In this document: positions 1 to 11,609 of the stretch, piece after piece | How positions within the stretch are numbered: position 1 is the first letter of the stretch | Layout: each line of letters opens with the position of its first letter | NCBI GenBank assembly: GCA_002887195.1 | Contig: PJAB01000408.1 | Location: 1 to 27,523 of the forward strand | DNA: 27,523 nt | Source of the DNA: Chrysochromulina parva | Taxonomy: Eukaryota > Haptophyta > Prymnesiales > Chrysochromulinaceae | Direction of reading: 5' to 3' | Notes under the pieces: model-generated | Seen by the model: the letters and a program-made list of their open reading frames with translations, nothing else | Told to the model about the DNA's origin: nothing | Database searches by the model: none | Program-made: the position numbers and the translations under genes

Positions 1-1
1 C

Positions 2-3000
2 GAGGTGGTGGCCGCCAAGCCACCCTTGGTGCGTGCGGCGTTTGAGCTCAATTCTGATAAGGTGGGTGAGCTTCCGACGGGCACACGCATCCATGTGCTC
101 GAGGTGCGCGATCAGCTCGACGGCTCGAAGCGTGCATGCATCGCTCTCGAGGGCACGCAGCGCGTGCACGGCTGGCTCACCTCAGTCACCAAAGACGGGA
201 GTGGAAATGTGCGCTCTACTGGCAACCAGAGCATGCGCGACTACTTGAAAGCTTTGGAGGCGGCCGCGGCCGCCGCAGCCGCCAACGACAGTGCCGTCCC
301 TGACCAGGCCGGCGGCAACGAGAAGGTGTCAGCAGCCAAGGCGGCCAAGGCAGAGAAGGAGGCGAAGCTGAAGGAGCTCAAGGCACAGGCAAGGGCAGAG
401 AAGGAGGCGAGAGCGGCATTGATCAAGGAGGATGAGGCACGCAAGCAGGCAGAGGCGCGCGCGATGAAGGACAAGGCAGAGAAGGACGCGCAGGATCGCG
501 CTGAAAAGAAGAAGAGGGAGGAGTTCGAGGCCAAAAAGGCGGCCGAGGTAGCGGCCGCTGCCAAGGCCGCCGCTAGTGCGAAGGCGGCGGCCGATGCGGT
601 CTCAAAGCTCAAGCTGAAGCGTGGCTCGGGGCCGCACGTACAGATCGCGACCGCCGAGGACCAGCGCTCCAAGTTCAAGGCTGCCAACCAGGCGGCGCAG
701 GCGGCGATTAGCCAGGAGGCAAAGGACGCCTACCATGCCATGATCGCCTCGGGTAAGTACGTCGTCGAGGTGCCGCCCGTGAAACGGAACGAGGCGCATC
801 GACCGCAAAAGCGGGTCGACGAGATGGTGTCGCGCCACCTCAACGTACCGCCCGTCTCAATGATTCTCATGTTCAACTGCCACCGCGCCGAGTATAAGCT
901 GGTCATGGGTGACATCACGACCTTCCCTGACGCTGAGGACGTACCGATCAAGTCGATCGCCTCGCTGCAGACGATCGGTCGCGTCAAGATCTCGCCCGAC
1001 AAGGGTACGCCCTTCATGGACCGAGTGGAGTTTCCGAACGAGTGGCGCATTGGTGACGAGCACGGGCTCGAGCACGACGGGCTGCAGGGCGACGGGTACA
1101 TTGAGCTGCGTATGGATTGGAGGACGGGCGAGAATCAGGCGATGTGCGCGCTGATGCGCGTCAACCCGTGGCTCGCGTACGGCGTCTCTGAGGGCGCGCG
1201 CCTCGCGATACGCAAGCCTGAGGAAACGGAGGGCCGTTGCGCGACGGTGCAGCGGACGCTGCGCGACGACTCGGTCGTTGTTCGCATCGACGGCATGGTG
1301 GGCGAGACCACTTGCAACCCGACGCCGCTCACGGTCGTGCGGACCACGTCGCCGCGCCACGAGGAAGGCACGCGGCTCCTCATTCTCCAAGACGGTGCCT
1401 GCGTGGACGCGATAGTCGAGCCCTGGCCCGAGGGCGATATAGACGTCAAGGAGGGCTCGCGCCACCGGCTACGTGTCTCGGGCTTCAGCACAACTGGTTG
1501 GATCTCCGTCAGTGTGAAATCAGACAAGCCTGGGGAGCCCGACAAGCAGAACCTGCGCAAGGCCAACCTAGGCGGCGAGGGTGAGGGCGGAGATGCAACT
1601 TCACGGCCGCCCGACGGTCCGGTGGTAATGACTGAAGGATACTATTCCGTCATCTCGTCGAAGCCGCTGCTTGTGCGTGCGGGCTGCGAGAAGGACACTG
1701 ACACGGTCGGCACTCTCAACCCAGGGGTCATGGTGAACGTGCTTGAGCTCCGAGACGCGACCGATGGCACCAAGCGTGCCTTTGTAGACTCCGTCGGCGC
1801 CGAGGACACCTTCATCACCGCGGCGCTCAACGAGTTCAACCACTCGGTGCAGCGCTTTACGACGGCCGCTGAGTTCGAGAGCGCTCGGGCCAACTATTGC
1901 GAAGATATGGTCAAGCGTGAGGCGCTCGTCGAGGACGCGATCACGGGCAACTTGCTGCGCATCAAGGACCAGACGCTGCACGTGTCGACCGCGACCGACG
2001 GTCTTGATAACTCGACCGTCCCAGCCGAGTGGCGTGTCAACGATGTGCGTGACCTGGTGACGCTGCTGCTCACGCCCTCGCCGAACCGATCGATGGGCTC
2101 GCACTCGGCGCAGCCCGTGCTCGTGCGCGCCGGGCCGGGCACCGGCAAGACGTGGATGACCAAACAGGCAGTCTTCACACTCGCTGATAGCCTGCGCGTA
2201 ATCGGCAAGGCACGAGAGGGCATTCGGTTGGTACCCATGGTCGTGTATGTGCAGCGCATCGTGTACCTGCTGCGAGAGAACGGAAGTGGCGATAAGACTC
2301 ACCTGCTGACACGGTACATCGAATCCGTGTACAGCGGCAAGAAGTTTGAGACGTGGCGCGACATGCTCATGCAGGCGTATGAGATGCGCTCGCTCATCGT
2401 GCTTCTCGACGGCGTCGACGAGGCCGCCGGCCTGCGCGACGATATCGAGACGTTCGTCCATAAAGAGCTCGTGCCGAGTGGCGTGCGCGTGCTCGTCACG
2501 AGCCGCCCTGAGGGCGTGTCGATCGCGGTGTACAAGGCACGCTTCGTCATCATGAACCTGTGCGAGCTCACGAACGAGCAGCAGCGGCGCGTGATCAACA
2601 TCCAGATGCAAGGCTCCGAGTTCTTCGACCACCTGCTCTCACTCGGCGAGGTGCGCAAGGGGCTTGATGAGGCGTTCAATCGTCTCAAAGAGGCCACACG
2701 TGTTGACATGGAGTCTCTCGATGCGCGCAACAAGTTCATCAGGCTCGCGGACGGCGAGTTTGACCCCGAGCAGCGCCAGCGCTCCATCCTCAGCGGCGAG
2801 CGCTTTGTGAGCGAGGCGCCCCCAGGTGAGGCGCCCCGATCCTCTTACCTGATGCGGCTGAACAGGCAGATGCGCTCATGCACGCCGCAGCGCTCCGGTG
2901 TCTCACTGCTTGACCGGATCGATGATGTGGTCAAGCAACTGCCCATGAGTGCTCCCCGTAAGGACTTCGAGGACAAGATTCTCGAGGACATGCTCGGGTC

Positions 3001-3126
3001 TAGTGGTGCGCGCGAGCTGCGCCACACCGTCGCTGCCAAGCTTGGCTGGATGATCCGCAAGCAGCAGCAGAGGACTTTGGCGGCCGCGGGCCCGAATGCT
3101 GGCGGCAGTGGCAAGGGGCAGCAGCG

Positions 3127-3176
<50 letters not shown>

Positions 3177-6100
3177 TACAAATGCAGGTAGCCTATGAGC
3201 CCGCGAGTCAGGTGTGGGCTAAGATCGTGGCCAGGACGGATGAGCTCTATCTGACGGCTGAGCAGCTCCATCCTATCTTTGAGTTCGTCGCGCGCAAGGT
3301 GGTGTCTGAGGTGGGGCGTGATGGCGGCGATGGCGACCGGATGGCTAAGGAGATGGAGGTTGCGCCGCTCAAGGATCCGGTGCGCTCATACGAAAAGTCA
3401 AGGGAGATTGGACCACGATTCAACGACGACATCCCCTCGGAGGCGTGCCTGACGGACGTATTGCGGGCACGGGTCGGCTGCCCAACGGGCGCGCAGGTTG
3501 TTGAACTCGTGCACAAGCTGTGCGAAGGCGTGAATCTCGAGGTGCCGCCAGGCACGTTCCCCTTCTACACGACGGAGCGTGACGAATTAAAGGCGAAGCT
3601 GGAGCGCATCGAGGCGCAGCGAGCGGCAGCCAAGCGTGCGCAGGAGGACAAGGATGCACAGGAACGCGAAAGGATGGCAGCCTTGAGTGAGTTCAAGGCC
3701 GGTCTCGCGGCTGGTGCAGCAGCCATTGGTCAAGCTGTCGCGAGCATTGCGGGCATTGGTCAAGCATTGCTGGCAGGCTCGGAGGAGAAGGCTCTAACCA
3801 CCGCTGAGAGCCCTGCTACGGATGATGGGGCAGCTCTTAAGAGCAATGAGGCGACGGCCCCGACGGCTGGCGAGGAGGCGCCTGCCGCGGCGCCCTCGCC
3901 CGCAGCCGCGCCCGCGCCGCCATCCGCGCCCGCGCCCGCAGTCAAACGCGAGGCGGATACTTCTGGTGGATCGCTTCGTGGGGGATCTAACTGGACGAAA
4001 GTGAAGACGGAGGTCAAGACGCTTAAGGAACAGCGCGACGAGCAGCGCCTGATTTACCTGTCGGACGCGGAGCGGATCCAGTTCTTTAAGGACGAGGACA
4101 AGGAGCTGTGCCGTGCGCTTGGCTCGGAGGCGCCGGATCGGACGAAGCCCGAAGTGGCGACGCTCGAGGTGATGAAGCTCGATAACAAGTTCGCCGAGCT
4201 CGACCCAACTCACTTCCGCTTGGCCATTGTCACGTTGCGCCTCACCTTCCGTGGCGTGTCGGTCTTCAGCGAGCTCGAGGTGCACTACATTGAGATTATG
4301 CGCATCGCGCTGGACCCTAAGAACGAGGCGTACGGCCACTACAACTTTTTCCGGCAGCGACTCGCGGGGGTGGTGCCTGAGAAGGACCTCGACACGCTGC
4401 TCGAGGAGAAGCTCGTCTTCCTCGTGGACGCGACCGGCATCCCCGTGCTGCTCTCGCTGCTCGTGCTCATCTTCACCTCGGGGGGCGAGGACCTGACGAA
4501 GCTGCCCTCGAACCGCATCGAGCTCTACGAGCTCGGTATCGAGTCTGCGATCAACAAGCGGTTGCAGCGCGGCGGCAAGTCGGCAGCCGCCGTGGAGGCG
4601 CTCATTCGCGATTGGATGCGACTCTTCAACCTCGACCGTGGCCAGTCGCAGTCGGCCGCGGTAACCACCGGTAAGGAGGGCGATGGCAAGGGCAAGGGCA
4701 AGGACAAGGACGAGTTAGACGAGGTGCATGAGGAGAAGAAGCGAGAACGCGACCACAAGCCGACGCGCAAAGCGGTGATGAAGTTTGACGACCTGCGCAT
4801 GGACGCAAATGATGCGAACAGGCAGATGTCGCAGCAGGTCAACTCGCAGCAGGGTGCTCAGGCCGAGAAGGCGGTCTTTAAGCTGACGCCCACTGAGGTG
4901 TACGAGGTCTTTAAGCACGGCGCGCACTACCTGCGCGAGGCGGTCAAGCCGGAGGTGCAGCGCACCGAGCTGAACCGCATCGAGCTCCTCATGCCCAAGA
5001 AGCTCGTCGACACCGTGATGATGCTCGTCAACGCGAACCTCAAGATGCTGCTGAACGGCAAGGCGCAAACCTTGGGCCTCTTGATGCTGCGCAACGTGGC
5101 GGTCACGAACCAGCAGGCGGGCCGCCGCGAGTTCTCTTCCGCACACGTGTCTCAGGCGCTGCTGCTCGAGCTGGTGAACGCGGAGGCCTTCACCCTCTGG
5201 CTGCACCTCAACAAAGAGGAGGGGGGGCTGCCGCTTATCAAGACGCTCGAGGTCCAGACCGAGGCTGCGCCCGCACAGTACCAGTTCAAGCACCTCTCCT
5301 TCCAGGAGGGCCTCTTCGCGCAGCACCTGCTGTTACAGGCTGAAGAGGGCTGGGAAGGCTGGGCGACGGATCAGGCCGCCGCCAAGTTCCTCAACAACCC
5401 GTTCATGAACAACACGTGCCGCATCGCCGCAGGCCACCTGGGCTCTCGCCTCGCGCGCCGACGAACCCAATGGAACTTCATCGAGCACAAGCTGACCGAG
5501 CCGGGGTTGACGGCGCTCTGGCTCATCATGGAGAAGAATGACAAGCTCCAATCACTCTCGCTCAACGGCAACGGCGTGGGCGAGCGCGCAGCGGTCGACG
5601 CAGCGGGTCTAGGCACCATGCTCGTGACTTCGACGGCGCTGCAGTTCCTCTCGCTCAAAAACAATAGCATCGGCAACATGCACACCGAAATGCGCAAGTT
5701 CTCGCGCGGCCTCTCGTCCAATAAGACCCTCACCCATCTCGACCTATCCAACAATCAGCTCGGCCCCGATGGGGTGCGCTCCGTGTGCGTCGCCCTGCGC
5801 ACGTGCATCTCGCTGCTGCGGCTCGACTTAAGCTACAACACGCCCGGGCGCGAGCCCGCACTCGCCGAGCTGATGCGGGTGCACCAAACTCTCGAGAACG
5901 TGGGCATCATCGAACGCGAGCCGACGACGCGCATGGAGCGCACTTTCCACCTGGACGCACGTGCTAAGGAGGCCATCGGGCGCGCGCTCCTCTCGGCAAG
6001 CACGCGCAACATTCGCTTCATGCAGTGCGACGTCTTCGCGCTCAATGAGAATACGACGACGCTCGCGTGGGGTGCGCGCTCGGCGTCGGACGCGGTGATG

Positions 6101-9100
6101 CTTGCCGGCGTGCTTCGGAACAATAACGTGCTCACCGCGCTTAATTTGGCGCCCGGCGGCGAGCTCAACGAGGGCGACCGCGAGGAGATCGGTCTCGCAC
6201 TTCTCGCGAACCGCACGGGCAAGGTGGGGTTTTGCGACGTCTTCGGGCTGCGTGAGGGGATGCCACCGAGCTTTGCCGTGGACCTGAAGGATAAGGAGCA
6301 GCTGCGCTCGCTGCGCTCATTCACGCTGCTGTGTGGGCTGTTCCGTGCCAACCCGACGCTCACCTCGCTCACGATGAAGAGTTTGGCGGCCGAACATGTC
6401 GAGATCCTGGGTGAGGCGCTCCGCTCGAACGTCACGCTCACGGAGCTGCGCCTCGAGCACCCGGGGCGCGGAAGCGACATCGCGCTCGCCGTCCTGCCTG
6501 TGCGCAAACTCAACGGCCGCGAGAAGGTCGAGCTCATCGATATCTCGGACGCGGGGCGCAATCTTGGGGGCGCCCCGCCCACGAGCGTCCCAGCGCCGAT
6601 CCACCGGTACGCCTCCGCCGTCGTGGGTGCCCTGCTCAAGGAGAACATGTCGGTGACCGAACTCAAAGTCAACCCGGGGCCAGGCAGCGATGGCGGCAGT
6701 ATTCTCGAGGTGTGTGCTCCAGATGGCTCCTGAATGCCCCTGAGTTGCGCCGGAGTGCCCCTGAGTTGCTCCTGAGTGCCCCTGATGGCTCTTGATCGCT
6801 CCTGATCGCTCCTGGTCGCTCCTGATGGTTCGTGATGGCTCCTGAGTGCCACTCATTGCCACTTATGAGCACCTCGATGAGTCCCGTCATCAGCACCTGA
6901 ACCGAGCGGCGGGCTCGTCGTTGCGCACACTCGACCTGACGGGCATCGGCCTCGCTGACCGTGGCGGCTCGAAGCTCTTCGACACGCTACAGTCGGGGCT
7001 CTGCTCCATGCTCAACTCTCTCAAGATCGGCGACAACAAGCTCGCTGACCATGCGGTCGGGATGCCGATGGTTGACGTGCTGCGAATGGAGACGTGCCCA
7101 ATCGTCTCACTCGAGATCCCAAACAACCAGATCAGCGGCACCGTGCTCGCACGCGCGGTCAAGGTGAACAAGTCGCTCACGTCGCTCGACATCCGCGGCA
7201 ACCCGATCGATGACAATGGCCTCTTCGTCATCGGCGGACTTCTGCTTGCCGACGACTGCGATTGCCGGCTCATGGAGATCCGCACCGACGTCTTCGTGAT
7301 CGAGCACCAGATGCAATCGCTTTCGATGCAGAACTCGAGCATCGAGCCCGGCGCGGCGCGTCTCCTTTTCGGCATCCTCAAGTACAATACCACGCTGACC
7401 GAGCTCGACCTCTCGGCTACCAGCATCGACCACGCGTCGCTGCCCGACTTCGCCAAGGCGCTGCACGCCAACCGCGCCCTCATCTCCATCGATCTGTCCG
7501 ACACGCCCGCTGTCGACGGCTCCAAGTATGACACGAGCGCCGGGGCGGATTCCGATGGGCGCGGCGCAGGTGCGCCGCGCCTCGCCAAAGGAGTTGAAGC
7601 CAAGGTAACCCCCAAGGTACTCCACGCGTTCGCCGAGGCGGTCGGCACGAGTCCGACGCTGCAGAAGATCGTGCTTGAGGGCGGCGAGCTGCCGGTGCAG
7701 CTATTGAAGGGGGGTCACGCTGGGGGCGTACGCACCAAAACGCTCGACCTGTCGCGCCTGCGGCTCAGTTTCATCAGCGCCGTCCACATCGGCGCGCTCA
7801 TACGTGAGAACCAGATGATCACCGAGCTCAACCTGGCCTCGAACGAGCTCGGGCCTGACGGTATGACCCTCATCGTCAACCAGTTGCATGCGTGCTCCTC
7901 GCTCAACTCGCTCGACCTGTGCAACAACATGCACGCACCGGGCGATCGGGACGTCGCGCAAATTCATAAGAACAAGGCGGGCGCCAAGACGGCCGCCAGG
8001 ACGGTCGACCTCGAGCTCACGCCGCTGCTCAAGCGCCAACTCACCGCGCTTACGACGGCGCTCAGCAAGCTCTCGATGCTCGAGAAGCTGCATCTCGACT
8101 CGAACCAGATCTCGGAGCTGCCGACAGTCTGCAACCTTTCTTCCCTCAAGGTGCTTTCGCTTCAGTCGAACAGGCTCACCGCCATGCCCGAGGACATCGG
8201 CAGTTTGCGTCAGCTCAAGCGCCTCTCAATGCGCGCCAACAAGCTCATAGAGATCCATCCGTCGATCGGCTACCTCTTGTCGCTCGAATTCCTCGACCTG
8301 CGCGCCAACAAGCTGACCTACCTGCCCACCGCCATCGGGCAGCTGCGCTCGCTCAAGTCGCTCGACCTGGCCGACAATGTGCTGCAGCGCCTCGAGATTG
8401 CGATCTGCGACCTGAGGATGCTGGAGAAGCTCGAGCTGCAGGGTAACCCGCTGCAGCGGCCGCCGCTCGCGATTGCCAAGCAGGGTCTGCCGTCCATTCG
8501 GCGCTACTTCCAAGACATCGCCAAGAGCGGCGAGACCACTTCGAACGCGGGCCGTCTCGTGCTGCTCGGTCACGGCGAGAGCGGCAAGACGTCGCTGCAG
8601 CGCGGGCTGCGCTATGGCGCGCCTCGCCCCTCCGAAAAGGACGAGCGCACCATCCAACTCGACATCTACTCACTTCTGCTCGGGGAGGGGCCCGACCAGG
8701 TCCTTCTCTCGATGTGGGATCTCGCAGGGCAGCCTCAGTACGCGGCGGGCCTGCAGCCGTACATTGTCTCTGGGTCGCTCTATCTGCTACTCGTACCCGC
8801 GCTGCAGGTGTCCGAGCTCGACGCCAACTACCCCGATCTGCTCGGCCGCTGGCTCGACTACCTTCAGGCAGGCGCGCCCGAGGCGGTCGTGCAGCCGGTG
8901 ATCACGCACTGCGACCGACTCTTTGCCTCACCGGGGGCGGGGCGCACCCACGCCATGTTCGAGAACGCGGCGGCCACGCAGATCGAGTGGGTCAAGACGA
9001 ACATCGCGCTGCACCAGTCGCAGCAGGGCGATGCCAAGCGGCTGCGCGTGCAAGAGCGCGTCGTGTGCGTGAGCTGCATCGCGGGCGGCGACGCGTCGCT

Positions 9101-11609
9101 CGATTTCCTGCGCCAACGCCTCGAAGAGCTCGTCTTCGCCAAGCCACCTCTGCTGTCCTCGGTGGGCCAAATGATCCCGCGTACGTGGTTGCTCGCGATG
9201 GCATACCTCCGGGCTCTGCGCGATGGACGCGATCCTATCGAGGCCGCGCGCGCTAGCATCGACCTGCAGGTGACGAAAAAGGGAGTTGCGGACGCAGCGG
9301 CGCAGGAGGCGGCGCACGAGCCTTTGCCCGCGGTGGTGGCCTCCACATCTTCGAATGACACGCTACAGTCGAGCATGGGCAAGGCGCGCTCGTACATCAC
9401 GCTCGCTGAGGCCCATTCTCTCTGGCTCAACGAGGTGGTGCCCCGGCTCGCCAACGTGTCGGCTGACAAGACGGTCCTCGACGACGCGCTGCAGCTGCTC
9501 GTCAACCAGGGAGAGTTCTTTTCGAGCTGTGGCATCATCTACCTGCAACCCGACTACGTGACGCGGCTGCTCAAGCCGCTCGTCGACCACCGGCTCTCGA
9601 CGGCCGCCTTCCGCAAGCAGCTGCTCATCGATGCGACGAAGTGGAGCGAGGACAAGCTTGCGCTGCTCGGCCCGGCCATTGACTGCCTGGTGAAGAGTGG
9701 CGAGCTGCGCGAGGAGCTGCTACTGCTCTTCTGGGAGCCTCTCGGGCTACATCGCGACGTGTACGGCGAGGTGCTCCTCATGATGAGTGCGAGTGGGGTC
9801 CTCTTCCTTGCGGAGCACACGCAGCACAACCGGCGCTGGGTGATGCCGATGCGCCTACCGGAGGCGCAACCGGCCGATGCCAAGGAGACGTGGAATGAGT
9901 CGGCTAAGAAGCCCGACTTTGAGCTGCTCTCCCTCACGTACCGCCTCGGGCGAATCGCACCGCCCGGCATCGCCGAGCGCCTGATGGCCTCGTGCTACGG
10001 CTTCGGCAGGTACCATCGCTTCTGGAAGCGCGGAGCGGTCATGCAGACCCATCGGGTAGGCCTCCACCACACGCAGCTGCTCATTGAGCTCAAGACGACA
10101 CGCCAAAACAACAAGGGCGACTCCTCGTCCAAAGTGGACCACGAGCTGCTCATCGAGCTCATGATCGAGCTGCGCGGGCCCAAGGCGCAGCGCGCGGAGA
10201 TGTGGGCGGTCGCGCTGCACGTCCGCAAGCTCGCGGCACTCGTGATTGAGGACTTCCCGGGTCTGCCGCTCTCGTGCCAGCTCGCATGCCCGGGCTGCAT
10301 GGCCTCAGCGGACCGTCGGGAGTGCCCAACCAAGTGGGCTGCGGACGATGCGATGTCACGCCCGCTACGCTGCGAAAAGTGCGACGAGCAGCTGACGCTC
10401 CACCATGTTCGGGCCGAGCAGGTCCCGTCCCCAAAGCCGCTCAATCTCTCCCTCAATGTGTCCGATGAGGATGCGGCCCAAGAGCTCGTCGACGCGGGGG
10501 GCCTTGCATACTCGGAGCACAAGTTTGTCGCGACGAAGATGCGCTTCGGCAAGCCGATTGAGGCGTCCCTCGCGCTGCACAAGCTGCTTGGACGGACCGA
10601 GGACGAGCTCCACGGGCTACTTGGCTTGGGCGAGGCGGCGATCATCGAAGAGATTGTCACACACGGGCGTGTCTCGCGCGATGAGTACGGCTGGACCGAC
10701 ACCGACTGGCTCAAGTATGTGAGGGACGCGCGCGCCTCGGAGCAAATCTCGAGCGAGCCGGGCGCCGGCAAGGGCGCGCCCGAGATACTCGGAGAGTATC
10801 AAGGCTCGATGCTCATCGGGCATGCTGTCGGTGCACCTGTCGGGAAGACCTCGGGCGCGCCCTATGAGGGATTCGACAAGGGACACCAGGGCATGAAGCT
10901 TGACGACTTTGTCAACCACCCGATCGCGGCGGCGGCCGGGCTCAAGCGTGCACACGTGCTCGCGCTGCGCCTATACTCCACCTCTGTGTACCGCTCCGTC
11001 AATAAGCCGCTCCACGACGGCTGCTCGCCTGAGCGGCCGCACCCGTACCCGGCCCTCGTGTCGAACCTGACCGAAGCCTTCCGCAAGCTGCGCGCCGCGG
11101 CTGCCGAAAACGAGACCAGCCCCGTCAGGATCAATGGCGTCACAATCCCACCCGCGCCGACGGCGCTCTGGCGCGGCGGCACGAACAATGATGACGTCAC
11201 CTCGGCCGAATTCAAGCAGCGCGGCGGTACGGAGGTCGCCGTCCTCTCGACGACGGCCTCGCGCAGCGTCGCGGAGCAGTACGCAGTGCAAGCTGCCAAG
11301 GTGTGGGCTTCGAAGGAGGCGATGCACTTGGCCACTACCCGCACCGCTGCCAGTACGATCCGCGAGCACGAGGGTCGCGCTGCCGCCGCCGACCAGCCGC
11401 CGTGCCTGCTGATCAAGATCAACGTCGTCGACCCGCAGCACTTTGGAGCGGACATATCCGCCTTCTCCGTCTTCCCACACGAAAAGGAGCTCTACTTTCC
11501 TCCTTGCACGTACCTCGAGCCGCATGGCGAGCACGAGGAGACTGTACGCGTTGGAGGCGAGAGCATCACCTTCAAGGTGATCGAGGTCGTGCCGATGGTG
11601 CACATTTAG
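2..11609 (+). CDS. Giant NACHT-LRR-Roc-COR-ADP-ribosyltransferase protein (5' partial, two exons)
   Basis: Exons are 2-6709 and 6894-11609, joined in phase 0. Residues are numbered from the codon at 5; the frame is open to the window edge, so the N-terminus is missing. Seen in order: SH3-like module (1-70), Lys/Ala/Glu coiled coil (80-205), second SH3-like module (545-599), NACHT with Walker A GPGTGKT (710-716), Walker B LLDGVDE (D802) and TSR (R834), 16-Gln tract, NACHT helical part (about 1475-1520) and FKHLSFQEGLFA (1761), LRRs of 28-residue type from 1849, LRRs of 23-residue Roco type (about 2634-2770), Roc GTPase with GHGESGKT (2794-2801), WDLAGQ (2843) and THCD (2906), COR (about 2990-3380), CPGC...CEKC cluster (3367-3398), and an ADP-ribosyltransferase fold with R3662, STT (3687) and ExE (E3765, E3767). 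By family knowledge these would be a STAND ATPase, a Roco GTPase and an R-S-E-type mono-ADP-ribosyltransferase. An immune-like or stress-sensing role is inference. Confidence 0.85.
3128..3175 (+). repeat. (CAG)16 microsatellite encoding polyglutamine
   Basis: Sixteen uninterrupted CAG codons, preceded by CAG CAG CGA and followed by CTA CAA, encode Gln 1042-1057 of the giant protein. The tract lies in the long insertion between the NACHT nucleotide-binding core and its helical C-terminal part. All codons are CAG, with no CAA interruption, so length polymorphism between strains is likely. Confidence 0.95.
6710..6893 (+). other. Predicted phase-0 intron in the giant gene
   Basis: The first reading frame ends in TGA at 6731-6733 and the second is open only from about 6846, where its first possible start is GTG, not ATG. 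A donor CTCGAG|GTGTGT at 6710 and an acceptor GTCATCAG at 6886-6893 keep the frame in phase 0. The join SILE|HLNR puts the Leu of VTELKV exactly 28 residues before the Leu of RTLDL, the period of NLR-type LRRs. The 184-bp intron is largely made of degenerate decamers. Alternatives are two separate genes or a sequencing error, both less likely given the periodicity. Confidence 0.75.
6734..6846 (+). repeat. Degenerate decamer tandem repeat inside the intron
   Basis: About ten imperfect copies of a roughly 10-bp unit related to TGATCGCTCC or TGAGTTGCTCC run through the intron, for example TGATCGCTCCTGATCGCTCC around 6793-6812. The repeat contains stop codons in the forward frames, in agreement with non-coding status. 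It supplies no recognisable gene. Confidence 0.7.

Noticed and set aside
1601..2632. 343-codon minus-strand frame
   Set aside because: Antisense shadow of the NACHT region, His/Arg/Leu-rich and without domains.
6846..6893. GTG at 6846 as the start of an independent second gene
   Set aside because: GTG is not a usual eukaryotic start, and the LRR array continues across the gap with an exact 28-residue period when the intron is removed.
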